64,000 bases of DNA from Lysobacter enzymogenes (GTDB taxonomy: Bacteria > Pseudomonadota > Gammaproteobacteria > Xanthomonadales > Xanthomonadaceae), in NCBI RefSeq assembly GCF_023617245.1, contig NZ_CP067396.1, positions 4,588,001 to 4,652,000 on the forward strand, read 5' to 3'. Shown here piece by piece: positions 34,956 through 44,870 of the stretch. The position numbers were made by a program, and so were the translations under genes. Position 1 is the first letter of the stretch. Every line of letters starts with the position of its first letter. The notes beneath the pieces were generated by a model, which saw only the letters and a program-made list of their open reading frames with translations, had not been told where the DNA came from and did not search any database.

Positions 34956-37900
34956 GGCGCGTCCGCCGCGTCGACGACGCGCTCGATGGCTTCGGCCAGC
35001 ATCGCGCCGGTCACCGGCTTGCGCAGGAACAGGTCGAACCCGGCGCGGCGCGCCTGCGGCTCGGCGTCGGCGTCGGCGCGCGCGGTCACCGCCACCAGCG
35101 GCTGCGCGAAGCCCTGCACGCGCAGTTGCCGGGCGAGGTCGAGGCCGTTGATGCCGGGCAGGTCGAGATCGAGCAGGGCCAGGTCGAAGCGCGCCGTCGC
35201 GGTTTCCGCCAGCGCCGCCAGGCCGTTGGCGACATGGGTGACGCGATGGCCCTGCGCGCGCAACAGGCCGGCGATCACCTCGGCCACGGTGGCGTCGTCC
35301 TCGACCAGCAAGATCGCGCGCGGCACGCTGCGCTCGGGCGCCACCGGCACCCGCGGCGAGTAACGGTCGCGCGGTTGCGACGGCGCCGGCGCCGCGGCCG
35401 CCGGCAGCGGCAGGTCGAGCACGAAGCGCGCGCCCTGCCCGGCCTGGCTGACCACGCTGACCTGTCCGTCCATCGCCGCGGCCAGTTCCTGGCAGATCGC
35501 CAGGCCCAGGCCGCTGCCGCCGTAGCGCGCCGCGGTGCGCGCGCCTTCGGCCTGTTCGAAGCGGCGGAACAATCGCGCCTTCTGTTCGTCGTTGAGGCCC
35601 GGCCCGGTGTCGCTGACTTCGAAGCGCACGCCCTGCGGCGACAGCGCCCGCACCCGTAGGCCGACCCGGCCGTGCTCGGTGAACTTGATCGCGTTGCCGA
35701 GCAGGTTCATCAGGATCTGGCTGACCCGGTGCGGATCGCCGCGCAGGCCCGGCGGCGCGTCGTCGGCGATCTCGACCTCGAACCCCAGCCCGCGCTGGCG
35801 CGCCAGCGGCTGCATCAGCCCGGCCGCTTCCTCGACCAGCGCGTGCAGGTCGAACGGGCGGTCCTGCAGTTCCAGCCGGCCCGATTCGATCCGGGCCAGG
35901 TCGAGCGCGTCGTTGACGAGGCGTAGCAAGTGCTCGCCCGCGCGCTTGATCGACTCCGTGTATCCGCGCTGCTTTTGATCCAGCGGCGTATCCAGCAGCA
36001 ACTCGCTCATGCCGAGCACGCCGGTCATCGGCGTGCGCACCTCGTGCCCCAGCGTCGCCAGGAACCGGGTCTTGGCCAGCGAGGCCTGCTCGGCCACCTC
36101 GCGCTTGTGCACCGCCAGCTGCCACGCGCTGCGCCGGCCCAGGCGACGCCGGTAGGCGACCGCGACGACGCCGATCAACACGATGCCGAGCACGGTGAAC
36201 ACCAGTTGCGCCCAGGTCGAGCGCCACCACGGCGGCTTGACCCACAGTTCGAACGCGACCGGCTCCGACCAGATGCCGTCGGCACCGGCGGCCTTGACCA
36301 GCAGCCGGTACTCGCCCGGGTCCAGGCGCGAGAACACCCGCTCGCCGTTGGCGCGCTGCTCGATCCAGTCCGGATCGTAGCCTTCCAGCTTGAAGCGGTA
36401 GATGTGCGAGCGCGGGTCCAGGAACGACATCAGCCGCGCGACCACACGGAAGTCGCGGTCGTCGGACTCCAACTGCACGCCGCCGCCGGCCGGCGACAGC
36501 GCCCAGTCGTCTTCCTCGCGGCGCACGCTGAGGCTTTCCAGCGACAGCCGCGGCGGCCGCGCGCTGGGGAACGGCGTGTCCAGGTCGAACAGGACCATGC
36601 CGTCCAGCGACAGCGCCGCGGCGATGCCGTCGGCGTTGCGGTGCGGCGTGGTCCGGGTCAGCTCGACGTTGGGAATGCCGTCGCCGAGGCCGAACAGGCG
36701 CAGCCGGCGCGCGTCGGGCGAGACCATCAACAGGCCCCGCGCGGTGGTCGCCCAGACCGTGCCGTTGCGGCTGGCCAGCAGGCCGGAGACGTTGGTGTCG
36801 GGATAGTCGTTGGTGTTGTCGATGCGGCGCTCGAGGCTGAGCTTGCCGTCCTTCCAGCGATACGCCTCGAGCGCGCCGGTGCGCGCCAGCCACAGCCGTT
36901 GCGGGCCGGCGAAAGTCATCGCCTGGATGTCGCCGAACTCGCCGCCGGGCACCGCGACGAAGCCGTCGCCGTCCCAGCGGTGCAGGCCGGTGCCGCCGGC
37001 GAACCAGAGCTGGCCGTCGGGGCCGGGGCGGAAGGTGCCGGGGCTGGTCAGGAAGCCGGCGGTGGCGAGCGTGCGTTCGATCGGGCCGGGCGCCAGTTCC
37101 TCGCCGTCGGCGCTGTAGCGGTGCACGCTGCCGTCCGACAGCCAGATCCACAGCCCGCCGTCGGGCTGCTCGTGCAGGAACCACACCGTGCCCTGCAGGC
37201 GCGGGCGCTTGGGGTCCAGCGGCCAGCTGCGGCCCTGGCCGCTGGCCGGGTCGAACAGGACCAGGCCGCCGGAGTGGCCGATCCACAGCCGCCCGTCCGG
37301 ACGCGCGTAGAGCGTGTGCATCCACTTCAGGCCGAGCTCGCGGCTGGACGCCACCGGTTCCAGCGTGCCGCTGCCGGCGCGCAGGCGGTACAGGTCGGTC
37401 GCGGTGAGCATCCAGAAGCCGCCGTCGCCGTCGGGGGCGACGTCGCGCGCGTCGAGCCGGTCGATCTGGCGGCCGCCGACCGAGGTCACCGAGGCGAAGC
37501 GGTTCCAATCCGGCGGCAGGTAGACCAGGCCCTGCGAATAAGTGACCAGCCAGATGCCGCCTTCTTCGTCGCGCAGCATCTGCAGCACGCCGCTGCGGTA
37601 GTCCCACAGGCCGTCGCCGGCGTCGTCCTGGAGCAGGCGCACGTTGTCGTCGGCGTCGACCCGGTACAGGCCGGCGGTGGTGCCGATCCAGCGGCCGCCG
37701 GACAGGTCGCTGATCACGATGGCGTTGCCGGCGTCCTCGCCGAGCTTCCACGGCGGCCGGGTCATGCGGTCGTCGGCGCTGAGCCGGAACAGGCCGCCGC
37801 TGGTGCCGACCCAGATCGAACCGTCGGCTTCCTGCGACAATTCGCCCACGCCGAGGCCGGCGGTCTCGTCGCGGCCGATGCGTTCGAAGCGGCCCTGGTC

Positions 37901-38518
37901 GTAGCGCGCCAGGCCGTTGGCGGTGCCGACCAGCAGGCGACCGCGCGGATCGGCCATCAACGCGGTGACCGGCCCGCGCGGCAGCCGCGCGGCGGCGCCG
38001 GCGCCGGGCACGAAGCGCTCGACGCTGCGGCCGTCGGGGGCGATGCGGCACAGCAGGCCGTCGGAGGTCGCGGTCCAGATGGTGCCGTCCGGCGTGCCGG
38101 TGAGGAAGGTGACGTTGTCGCTGCAGTTGGCGTTGGCGCCGTCGAAGGAAATGCGCTCGAATTCCTTGCGGTCGGCGCCGAGCCAGCTCAGGCCGTCGCG
38201 GCTGGCGACCCAGATGCGGTCGCCCGAATCGATGTACAGGTCTTCGAGCATGTTGTCCGGCAGCGAACCGGACAGGCCGATGACGTGGCGCCACAGGGTG
38301 AACTCGACACCGTCGTAGCGCGCCAGGCCGTCCTCGGTGGCCATCCATAGATAGCCCTGGTGGTCGAGCTCGGCGGCGACCACCGACTTGGGCAGGCCCT
38401 GTTCCTGGCCGAAGCGGCGGAAGCGCGGCGTTTCCGGCAAGCGCGCCTGGGCCTGTTCGACGCATTGCACCGCGCACAGCGCCAACAACAGGAGCAGGCC
38501 ACAACAACGTCCCAGCAC
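34952..38518 (-). CDS. Hybrid sensor histidine kinase with two-component propeller (copy 2)
   Basis: Encodes 1,188 residues from GTG 38518, which sits behind a strong AGGAGGAG; the longer frame upstream was rejected. The signal segment is CCGLLLLLALCAVQC. It has the same architecture as copy 1: propellers, Y_Y_Y (YRFKLEGYDPDWIEQR), one helix (LVFTVLGIVLIGVVAVAY), HisKA H825, HATPase and receiver (LLDLDLPGING). Its sensor half differs from copies 1 and 3, and its kinase half is the most divergent of the three (KLELAHEPFDLRALV replaced by RLELQDRPFDLHALV). Coupled to copy 1. Confidence 0.92.
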   Translation of the reverse strand: MLGRCCGLLLLLALCAVQCVEQAQARLPETPRFRRFGQEQGLPKSVVAAELDHQGYLWMATEDGLARYDGVEFTLWRHVIGLSGSLPDNMLEDLYIDSGDRIWVASRDGLSWLGADRKEFERISFDGANANCSDNVTFLTGTPDGTIWTATSDGLLCRIAPDGRSVERFVPGAGAAARLPRGPVTALMADPRGRLLVGTANGLARYDQGRFERIGRDETAGLGVGELSQEADGSIWVGTSGGLFRLSADDRMTRPPWKLGEDAGNAIVISDLSGGRWIGTTAGLYRVDADDNVRLLQDDAGDGLWDYRSGVLQMLRDEEGGIWLVTYSQGLVYLPPDWNRFASVTSVGGRQIDRLDARDVAPDGDGGFWMLTATDLYRLRAGSGTLEPVASSRELGLKWMHTLYARPDGRLWIGHSGGLVLFDPASGQGRSWPLDPKRPRLQGTVWFLHEQPDGGLWIWLSDGSVHRYSADGEELAPGPIERTLATAGFLTSPGTFRPGPDGQLWFAGGTGLHRWDGDGFVAVPGGEFGDIQAMTFAGPQRLWLARTGALEAYRWKDGKLSLERRIDNTNDYPDTNVSGLLASRNGTVWATTARGLLMVSPDARRLRLFGLGDGIPNVELTRTTPHRNADGIAAALSLDGMVLFDLDTPFPSARPPRLSLESLSVRREEDDWALSPAGGGVQLESDDRDFRVVARLMSFLDPRSHIYRFKLEGYDPDWIEQRANGERVFSRLDPGEYRLLVKAAGADGIWSEPVAFELWVKPPWWRSTWAQLVFTVLGIVLIGVVAVAYRRRLGRRSAWQLAVHKREVAEQASLAKTRFLATLGHEVRTPMTGVLGMSELLLDTPLDQKQRGYTESIKRAGEHLLRLVNDALDLARIESGRLELQDRPFDLHALVEEAAGLMQPLARQRGLGFEVEIADDAPPGLRGDPHRVSQILMNLLGNAIKFTEHGRVGLRVRALSPQGVRFEVSDTGPGLNDEQKARLFRRFEQAEGARTAARYGGSGLGLAICQELAAAMDGQVSVVSQAGQGARFVLDLPLPAAAAPAPSQPRDRYSPRVPVAPERSVPRAILLVEDDATVAEVIAGLLRAQGHRVTHVANGLAALAETATARFDLALLDLDLPGINGLDLARQLRVQGFAQPLVAVTARADADAEPQARRAGFDLFLRKPVTGAMLAEAIERVVDAADAP

Positions 38519-38654
38519 GGGGCTCCTCCTGGAACGCGAGCGATTGAGTGCCGGTAAGGCCGGTGCGCGTATCGTCGCAACGGGGGGAAGCGGGCGCAAG
38601 CGCGCGGCCTCGGCGCCGAATGCGGTGGCGGTCACAACCGCGCGGCGGGCTGAG

Positions 38655-38795
38655 CGCAAAGCGTCGGGCCTGAAAGCCCTCCCACAAGAGCAGAGGCCCT
38701 CCCACTAGAGCCAGGCCCTGCCCGCAATGCCGCCGGCCCCGCATCGTTTCAGGCCCGATGCTGTTGTGGGAGGGCCTTCAGGCCCGGCGCTTTCG
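38655..38795. repeat. Family A palindromic repeats between two sensor-kinase genes
   Basis: An inverted copy (GCGTCGGGCCTGAAAGCCCT then CCCAC), a second short CCCTCCCAC remnant, and a forward GTGGGAGGGCCTTCAGGCCC copy occupy most of the 296 bp between copies 2 and 3. The remaining 130 bp next to copy 2 must hold its promoter. Confidence 0.85.
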
Positions 38796-38814
38796 GCTCA
38801 GCCCGCCCGCGCCC

Positions 38815-41800
38815 TCACGCCTCGCGCTCGAACAAGGCCCGCAACGCCTCGGCCAGCATCGCGCCGGTCACCGGCTTGCGCAGGAAACGGTCGAAGCCGG
38901 CCTTCGCCGCCTGCGGTTCGGCGTCGGCGTCGGCGCGCGCGGTCACCGCCACCAGCGGTTGGGCGAAGCCTTGCGCACGCAACTGCCGGGCGAGGTCGAG
39001 GCCGTTGATGCCCGGCAAGTCGAGATCGAGCAGGGCCAGGTCGAAGCGCGCGGTCGCCACTTCGGCCAGCGCGGCCAGGCCGTTGGCGACGTGGGTGACG
39101 CGGTGGCCCTGGGTGCGCAGCAGCCCCGCGATCACCTCGGCCACGGTCGGATCGTCCTCCACCAGCAGCACCGCGCGCGGCCCGACGTGCGGCCGCGCCA
39201 GCTTCGGTTCGTTCGCCGCGGCGCTGTGCGCCGGCGGCTCGGCCTGCGCCAGCGGCAGGTCGAACACGAAACGCGCGCCCTGCCCCGGCTCGCTGTGCAC
39301 CGCGATCAGGCCTTCCATCGCCGCCGCCAGTTCCTGGCTGATCGCCAGGCCCAGGCCGCTGCCGCCGTAGCGCGCCGCGGTGCGCGCGCCTTCGGCCTGC
39401 TCGAAGCGACGGAACAGGCGCTGCTTCTGTTCCTCGTTGAGGCCCGGGCCGGTGTCGCTGACTTCGAAGCGCACGCCCTGCGGGCTCAGCCGCTCCACCC
39501 GCAACCCGACCGTGCCGGCATCGGTGAACTTGATCGCGTTGCCGAGCAAGTTCAGCAGGATCTGGCAGACCCGGCTGGGATCGCCGCGCAAGCCGGCCGG
39601 CGCGGCGGCGTCGACCTCGACTTCGAAACGCAGCCCGCGCTGTTGCGCCAGCGGCCGCATCAGGTCGGCCGCCTGCGCCACCAGCGCGCGCAGGTCGAAG
39701 GGTTCGTGCGCGAGTTCGAGCTTGCCCGATTCGATCCGCGCCAGATCCAGTGCGTCGTTGACCAACCGCAACAGATGTTCGCCGGCGCGTCGGATCGATT
39801 CGGTGTAGCCGCGCTGCTTCTGATCCAGCGGCGTGTCCAGCAGCAACTCGCTCATGCCGAGCACGCCGGTCATCGGCGTGCGCACCTCGTGTCCCAGCGT
39901 CGCCAGGAACCGGGTCTTGGCCAGCGAGGCCTGCTTCGCCACTTCGCGCTCGTGCTCGGCGCGCTGCCAGTTGAGCCGCCGCGCCAGCCGCCGCCGGTAC
40001 GCCATCGTCGCCCACCACGCCGCCAGCGCGATCAGGCCCAGCAGCGCCGCCAACGCAGGCGGCGTGCGCCACCACGGCGGCCGCACGTTGAATTCCAGGG
40101 TCCGCTCCAGCGCGGCGTTGCCGTTGGCGTCGACCGCGCGCGCGCGCAGCACGTAGCTGCCCGGCGGCAGGCCGGCGAACACCCGCTCGCCGCTTTCGCC
40201 GACCGCGACCCAGTCGCTGTCGTAGCCCTCCAGCCAGGTGTAGTAGCGGTTGGCCTGCGGATCGTCGAAGGACAACAGGCGCAGTTGCACGCGCATCTCG
40301 CGGTCGTCCGGCGCCAGCGTCGGCAGCGCTTCGTAGCGCGAGGCGCGCTCGGAACCCGACGGCCGCACCGGCCGGTGCAGCGGCAGCGGCACCCAGCGGC
40401 CGTGGCGGCGCACGTCGAGTTGGTGCCACACCAGCCGCGGCTGGCGCGCGGCCGGGTCCGGCCAGGCGGTGTCGATCAACACCACGCTGCCGTCCGACAG
40501 CGACGCGGCCAGGGTGCCGTCGGCGGTCAGCACGCTGGTGCGGCGCAGGAATTCCTGGCTGCTCATGCCGTCCTGCACGCCGAAGCGGCGCAGGCGCTGG
40601 GTCTCGGGGTCCCAGCGGAACAGGCCGCGCGCGGTCGGCAGCCACAGCCGCCCGTCGCGATCGCGGAACAGGCCCGTGCCTTCGACCGCCGGGATGCCGC
40701 GCTCGACCCCGGCGCGTTCGCGCAGCAGCCAGCGCCCGCCTTCGCGGCGGTAGTGCTCCAGGCCGTTGAGGCGTTGCAGCCACAGGCTGTCGGCGTTTTC
40801 GAACACGAAGCCGAACACGCGGTCGCGCGGCAGGCCCGGCACCGCGACCATGACGTTGCGCGCGCCGTCGCGGCGCAGCAGGCCTTCGCCCGAGGCGATC
40901 CACAGCGCGCCGTCGGGAGCGAAGCCGATCGCGTCGAAGTCGCCGTTGCCGATGCCCTGCTGCGGACCGACCGCGACCGTGGACAGCACCTTGCCGGTGT
41001 CGGGATCGCGCTGTTGCAGGCCCTGGGTCAGGTAAGAGATCCACAGCGTGCCGTCGGGCGCGATCGCGACCCGGTCGGGTTCGCCGGGCAACACCGGGTC
41101 CTGCGCCGAATCGTCGCTCCAGTCGCGCCACGCGCCGGAGGGATCGATCCGCACGAGGTTGTTGCGGCTGGTGGCGATCCACAGCCGGCCGCGGCGGTCC
41201 TCGACCGCGGTGTTGGGAATGCCGCCCTTGCCGAGCGCGTCGTGCGGGCCGTCGGCGATCGGTTCGACCACGCCGTCCTGGCCGAGCCGCTCGATCTCGC
41301 CGCGCGCGCCGATCAGCCAGAAGCCGCCGCGCGCCGACGGCGCCAGCGCGGTGTACAGCTCGCTGCTGAGGGTGCCGCGCTCGCGCGAGTACTGGGCGAT
41401 GCGGCGCCAGTCCGGGCGCAGGTAGCCCACGCCGACGCCGGCCAGCGGGAACCAGAACGAGCCGTCGTCCTGGCCGAGGATCTGCTGCACCGGCCGCGCC
41501 GGCCGCGCCGGGCCCAGCGCCATCGGCGCCGGCACCGTCTGCGGCGTGGCCCGCCAGATGCTGCGCTGGGTGCCGATCCAGAAACTGCCGTCGCGGTCCG
41601 GCGCCAGGCTCAGCACTGCGTTGAGCTGGGCGAACATCACCGAATAGTCCGGATCGCTCCAGCGCCCGTCGCGCTCGCGCCGGTGCAGGCCGCTCTTGCT
41701 GCCGACCCACAACGCCTCGCCGACCGGCGCCACGGTGAACACCCACGGCGCCGGGTCCTCGCCGGGCAAGGACAGGCGCTCGAAATCGCTGCCGGTCCAG

Positions 41801-42438
41801 CGCGCCAGGCCCTTGAACGTGCCGATCCACAACTCGCCGCGGTCGTCGAAAGCCAGCGACAGCACGGTCGAGGACGGCAGGCTGCGCGGGTCGCCGTCCT
41901 TGGGCATGAAGCGTTCGATCCGGCCGTGGCGGTCGATCCGGTGCAGGCCGCCGCCGTAAGTGCCGAACCAGACCTCGCCGTTGCGGCTGGCCACGCTGAA
42001 GGTGTCGTCGCTGCCGATCTGCGGATGCGCGGCGCGGCTGTACTGGACGAAGCCCTCGCGGCGCGCGTCCATCATGCTCAGCCCGCGGCCCTCGGCGGCG
42101 ACCCAGATGCGGTCGCGGTCGTCGACGGTCACCAGGGCCAGGTCGTTGCCGGGCAGCGAGGCCGGATCGCCGGGCACGTGCCGCCACACCTTCATGCCGA
42201 CGCCGTCGTAGCGCGCCAGCCCGTCGGTGGTGGCCAGCCACAGGTAGCCGGCATGGTCGAAGGCCATGCCGTTGACCTTGCTCGACGGCAGGCCGTCGGC
42301 GACGCCGATGATGCGCGCGCGCGGCGCCTCGGGCACGCCGGCCGCAGCCCAGGCGGGCGCGAGCGCGGCCGCCGCCACGGCCACGACGGCCAGGCAGGCG
42401 CGCCATCGCGGCCTTTCCCGTATCAGCGCTTGCAGCAT
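38815..42438 (-). CDS. Hybrid sensor histidine kinase with two-component propeller (copy 3)
   Basis: Encodes 1,207 residues from ATG 42438 (MLQALIRERPRW), with GAGGGAA upstream. Signal segment ACLAVVAVAAAALAPAWAAA; propellers with YLWLATTDGLARYDG, ELWIGTFKGLARWTG and similar blades; Y_Y_Y (YYTWLEGYDSDWVAVG); a helix (LAALLGLIALAAWWATMAY); HisKA H850 in LGHEVRTPM; HATPase; receiver (LLDLDLPGING). From the juxtamembrane RAEHEREVAKQASLAKT on it is nearly the same as copy 1, although copy 2 lies between them. Probably its own transcription unit. Confidence 0.92.
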   Translation of the reverse strand: MLQALIRERPRWRACLAVVAVAAAALAPAWAAAGVPEAPRARIIGVADGLPSSKVNGMAFDHAGYLWLATTDGLARYDGVGMKVWRHVPGDPASLPGNDLALVTVDDRDRIWVAAEGRGLSMMDARREGFVQYSRAAHPQIGSDDTFSVASRNGEVWFGTYGGGLHRIDRHGRIERFMPKDGDPRSLPSSTVLSLAFDDRGELWIGTFKGLARWTGSDFERLSLPGEDPAPWVFTVAPVGEALWVGSKSGLHRRERDGRWSDPDYSVMFAQLNAVLSLAPDRDGSFWIGTQRSIWRATPQTVPAPMALGPARPARPVQQILGQDDGSFWFPLAGVGVGYLRPDWRRIAQYSRERGTLSSELYTALAPSARGGFWLIGARGEIERLGQDGVVEPIADGPHDALGKGGIPNTAVEDRRGRLWIATSRNNLVRIDPSGAWRDWSDDSAQDPVLPGEPDRVAIAPDGTLWISYLTQGLQQRDPDTGKVLSTVAVGPQQGIGNGDFDAIGFAPDGALWIASGEGLLRRDGARNVMVAVPGLPRDRVFGFVFENADSLWLQRLNGLEHYRREGGRWLLRERAGVERGIPAVEGTGLFRDRDGRLWLPTARGLFRWDPETQRLRRFGVQDGMSSQEFLRRTSVLTADGTLAASLSDGSVVLIDTAWPDPAARQPRLVWHQLDVRRHGRWVPLPLHRPVRPSGSERASRYEALPTLAPDDREMRVQLRLLSFDDPQANRYYTWLEGYDSDWVAVGESGERVFAGLPPGSYVLRARAVDANGNAALERTLEFNVRPPWWRTPPALAALLGLIALAAWWATMAYRRRLARRLNWQRAEHEREVAKQASLAKTRFLATLGHEVRTPMTGVLGMSELLLDTPLDQKQRGYTESIRRAGEHLLRLVNDALDLARIESGKLELAHEPFDLRALVAQAADLMRPLAQQRGLRFEVEVDAAAPAGLRGDPSRVCQILLNLLGNAIKFTDAGTVGLRVERLSPQGVRFEVSDTGPGLNEEQKQRLFRRFEQAEGARTAARYGGSGLGLAISQELAAAMEGLIAVHSEPGQGARFVFDLPLAQAEPPAHSAAANEPKLARPHVGPRAVLLVEDDPTVAEVIAGLLRTQGHRVTHVANGLAALAEVATARFDLALLDLDLPGINGLDLARQLRAQGFAQPLVAVTARADADAEPQAAKAGFDRFLRKPVTGAMLAEALRALFEREA

Positions 42439-42760
42439 CCGGTTCCCTCGCACAATGAAACACGCCGTCCTGGCAGCGCGCCGGCTGCGCCGGGATCAGC
42501 GAAACTGACGCCTCGCTGACACCCGGCTGACCACATTCTGGCATCCGGATTACGGTTTCGCTGGTCCGGCTGCGACATATTCCCCTGGCATAAGGCTCGG
42601 CGATAACCGCATCGGCAGGCAAGTCGCGACACTTCGGCCTTGGCGCGCGCCGCCGGCCCGGCGCATCGGCGCCCCGCGCCGAAACGGATCGTTGCGCGCG
42701 CCTGGACACGGCCTTGCGCCGCTGTGCCTAGAATCCCTGCCGAACCTTGCCGGAGCTGCC
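42439..42760. other. Divergent promoter region, no gene seen
   Basis: A 322 bp region between sensor-kinase copy 3 (minus) and the yceI operon (plus). It is locally AT-richer around 42530-42600 (GGATTACGGTTTCGC, GACATATTCCCC), the likely promoter zone. No repeat of families A-C and no clear operator palindrome was identified. Confidence 0.5.
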
Positions 42761-43630
42761 ATGTCTCTCAATCGTCCCTGCGCCATCGTGCTGGCCGCGC
42801 TCGCCGCGCTGGCGGGCGCCGCGAGCGCGGCACCGGCGGGCGCGCAGCAGCCGGCCGCCGCGCCAGCGGACGCGCGCCAGCCGGTCGCCATACCGGCTGC
42901 CCAGCCGACCGCCGCGGCGAGGGACGCGCAAACCGAGACGACGCCCGCCGCCAAGTCCGATCCCGGCACCTACGGTTTCGACCCGGTCCACACCCGGGTC
43001 ATGTTCGCCTTGTCGCATGCCGGCTTCTCCCAGGCCATCGGCACCGTCTCCGGCGCGGCCGGCACGCTGCGCTTCGACCCGGCCGATTGGCGCGGCGCCC
43101 GCCTCGACGTGCAGGTGCCGCTGACCCGGCTCGACCTGGGCGACGGCAAATGGAACAAGGCCGCGCTGGCGCGCAACCTGCTCGACGGCAAGCGCTGGCC
43201 AAACGCGCGCTTCGTCTCCGCGCGGATCGAACCGGCCGCCGGCGACCCGCAGCGCTTCCAGGTCTGCGGCACCTTGAGCCTGCACGGCGTCGACGGCCCG
43301 CTGTGCCTGCAGGTCCGGTTCAACCAGCTCAAGCGCCACCCGCTGCCGCCGTTCCACCGCACCGCGGGCTTCTCCGCGACCGGGACGCTCAGCCGCGCCG
43401 CGTTCGGCATCGACGCATGGAAGTCGGTGATCGGCGACGAAGTGGAACTGCGCATCGAGGCCGAAGCGGTGCGCGACAAATACGTAGGCGATTCGCCCCA
43501 GGGCGCGGCCGATGCCGCCGCCGGCGCGGACGCCGCCGCCCATTCCGCCCCCAATTCCGATTCCGTGCGACCCGATCCCGCACCGCCCACTCCCGCCAAC
43601 GCTCAGCCCGAACCGGAGCCCAGCCGATGA
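42761..43630 (+). CDS. YceI family periplasmic protein, long form
   Basis: Encodes 289 residues. The signal peptide runs to about ASAAPAGA, followed by an Ala/Pro/Gln linker. The YceI lipocalin-like barrel occupies about 70-245: FDPVHTRVMFALSHAGFSQAIG, LDVQVPLTRLDLGDGKWNKA, and LDGKRWPNARFVSARIEP. Residues 250-289 are a low-complexity Ala/Pro/Glu tail. YceI proteins bind isoprenoid or quinone-like lipids and are usually linked to cytochrome b561. Overlaps the next gene as ATGA. Confidence 0.88.
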   Translation: MSLNRPCAIVLAALAALAGAASAAPAGAQQPAAAPADARQPVAIPAAQPTAAARDAQTETTPAAKSDPGTYGFDPVHTRVMFALSHAGFSQAIGTVSGAAGTLRFDPADWRGARLDVQVPLTRLDLGDGKWNKAALARNLLDGKRWPNARFVSARIEPAAGDPQRFQVCGTLSLHGVDGPLCLQVRFNQLKRHPLPPFHRTAGFSATGTLSRAAFGIDAWKSVIGDEVELRIEAEAVRDKYVGDSPQGAADAAAGADAAAHSAPNSDSVRPDPAPPTPANAQPEPEPSR

Positions 43631-44307
43631 CCTTGAAGAACACCGCCGACCGATGGGGCGCCGTGAGCCAATCGCTGCACTGGCTGATCGTGCTGTTGAT
43701 CGCGGCCATCGCCGTGATCGGCCTGACCATGACCGACATGAGCAACGGGCCGTCGAAGATCAAGATCTACGCCCTGCACAAATCGCTCGGCCTGACCCTG
43801 CTGGCGCTGGTGGTCGCGCGCCTGCTGTGGCGCGTCTACGCAGGCGCGCCCGGGCCGGTGGCCGGCACCCCGCACTGGCAGGAACGCATCGCCTCGCTGA
43901 CCCATTGGGCGCTGTACGCGCTGATGTTCGCGCTGCCGCTGTCGGGCTGGCTGTTCAATTCCACCGCCGGCTACCCGCTGCAGTACTTCGGCCTGTTCAA
44001 CCTGCCCAAGCTCGCCGCGCGCAACGAAGAACTGGCCCAGCTGACCCGCACCCTGCACGAAACCGGCTTCTGGGTGCTGCTGGCGCTGGTGCTGGCGCAC
44101 GCGGCGGCCGCGTTCTACCACCATCTGTTCCAGAACGACGCCACCCTGACCCGGATGCTGCCGGGCGGGCGCCGCACGTACGACGCCCTCGCCGACGCCG
44201 CCAACGGCCACGGCCCGTCCAGCGCCGACGACCGATCCCAGCTTCCGCCCACCCATCCACCCACCGCGTCCGCCCCCGCTTCCCCGGAGAACCGCAATGC
44301 GCCTTAA
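43627..44307 (+). CDS. Cytochrome b561
   Basis: Encodes 226 residues. A four-helix membrane diheme cytochrome of the CybB type that passes electrons between quinones and periplasmic partners. SEEN: first helix WLIVLLIAAIAVIGLTMTD preceded by SLHW; YALHKSLGLTLLALVVARLLWR; LTHWALYALMFALPLSGWLF; LHETGFWVLLALVLAHAAAAFYHH. The His residues in these helices are the likely heme ligands. A Pro/Ser-rich C-terminal tail overlaps the next gene by 11 bp. It sits between two yceI genes. Confidence 0.93.
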   Translation: MTLKNTADRWGAVSQSLHWLIVLLIAAIAVIGLTMTDMSNGPSKIKIYALHKSLGLTLLALVVARLLWRVYAGAPGPVAGTPHWQERIASLTHWALYALMFALPLSGWLFNSTAGYPLQYFGLFNLPKLAARNEELAQLTRTLHETGFWVLLALVLAHAAAAFYHHLFQNDATLTRMLPGGRRTYDALADAANGHGPSSADDRSQLPPTHPPTASAPASPENRNAP

Positions 44308-44851
44308 GTCCCTGGCCCTGGCCGCCGCCCTGACCCTCGCCGCCGCCCCGGCCTTCGCCGCCGACTACGTGCAGCAGGCCGGCTCGACCCTGACCTTCGC
44401 CACCAAGTACCAGGGCGAGGTGTTCGCCGGCAGCTTCCCCGGCTTCACCGCCCGGCTGAGCTTCGACCCGGCCAAGCTGGAAGGCTCCAAGCTCGACGTG
44501 GTGATCCCGCTGGCCGGCGCCAATTCCAAGAACGCCGAACGCGACGACACCCTCAAGGGCAACGAATTCTTCGACATCGCCAAGTTCCCGCAGGCGCGCT
44601 ACACCGCGACCAAGTTCCGCAGCCTGGGCGGCAACAACTACGCCGCCGACGGCAGCCTGACCCTGCGCGGGGTCAGCAAGCCGGTGACCTTGAACTTCAC
44701 CTGGACCGCGGGCGCCAAGCCGGTGCTGGCCGGCAAGGCCACGGTCAAGCGCCTGGACTTCAACGTCGGCGGCGGCGACTGGGCCGACACTTCGATCATC
44801 CCCAACGAAGTGGCGGTGAGCACCAAGGTCACCTTCGCCCCGGGCAGCTGA
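44297..44851 (+). CDS. YceI family periplasmic protein, short form
   Basis: Encodes 184 residues. Signal peptide KSLALAAALTLAAAPAFA with cleavage before ADYV; the mature part is a single YceI barrel (STLTFATKYQGEVFAGSFPG, FFDIAKFPQARYTATKFR, VSKPVTLNFTWTAG, LDFNVGGGDWADTSIIPNEV). Third gene of the yceI, cytochrome b561, yceI operon. Followed by a terminator. The family's ligand here is unknown. Confidence 0.95.
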   Translation: MRLKSLALAAALTLAAAPAFAADYVQQAGSTLTFATKYQGEVFAGSFPGFTARLSFDPAKLEGSKLDVVIPLAGANSKNAERDDTLKGNEFFDIAKFPQARYTATKFRSLGGNNYAADGSLTLRGVSKPVTLNFTWTAGAKPVLAGKATVKRLDFNVGGGDWADTSIIPNEVAVSTKVTFAPGS

Positions 44852-44870
44852 GCGCTGCCGCGCGACCGAA

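Noticed and set aside
31293..38744. A single open frame of 2,483 codons on the minus strand
   Set aside because: It joins copy 1 of the sensor kinase to an arginine-rich shadow frame of copy 2. Copy 2 in its own frame carries all domains, so the long frame is a GC artefact.
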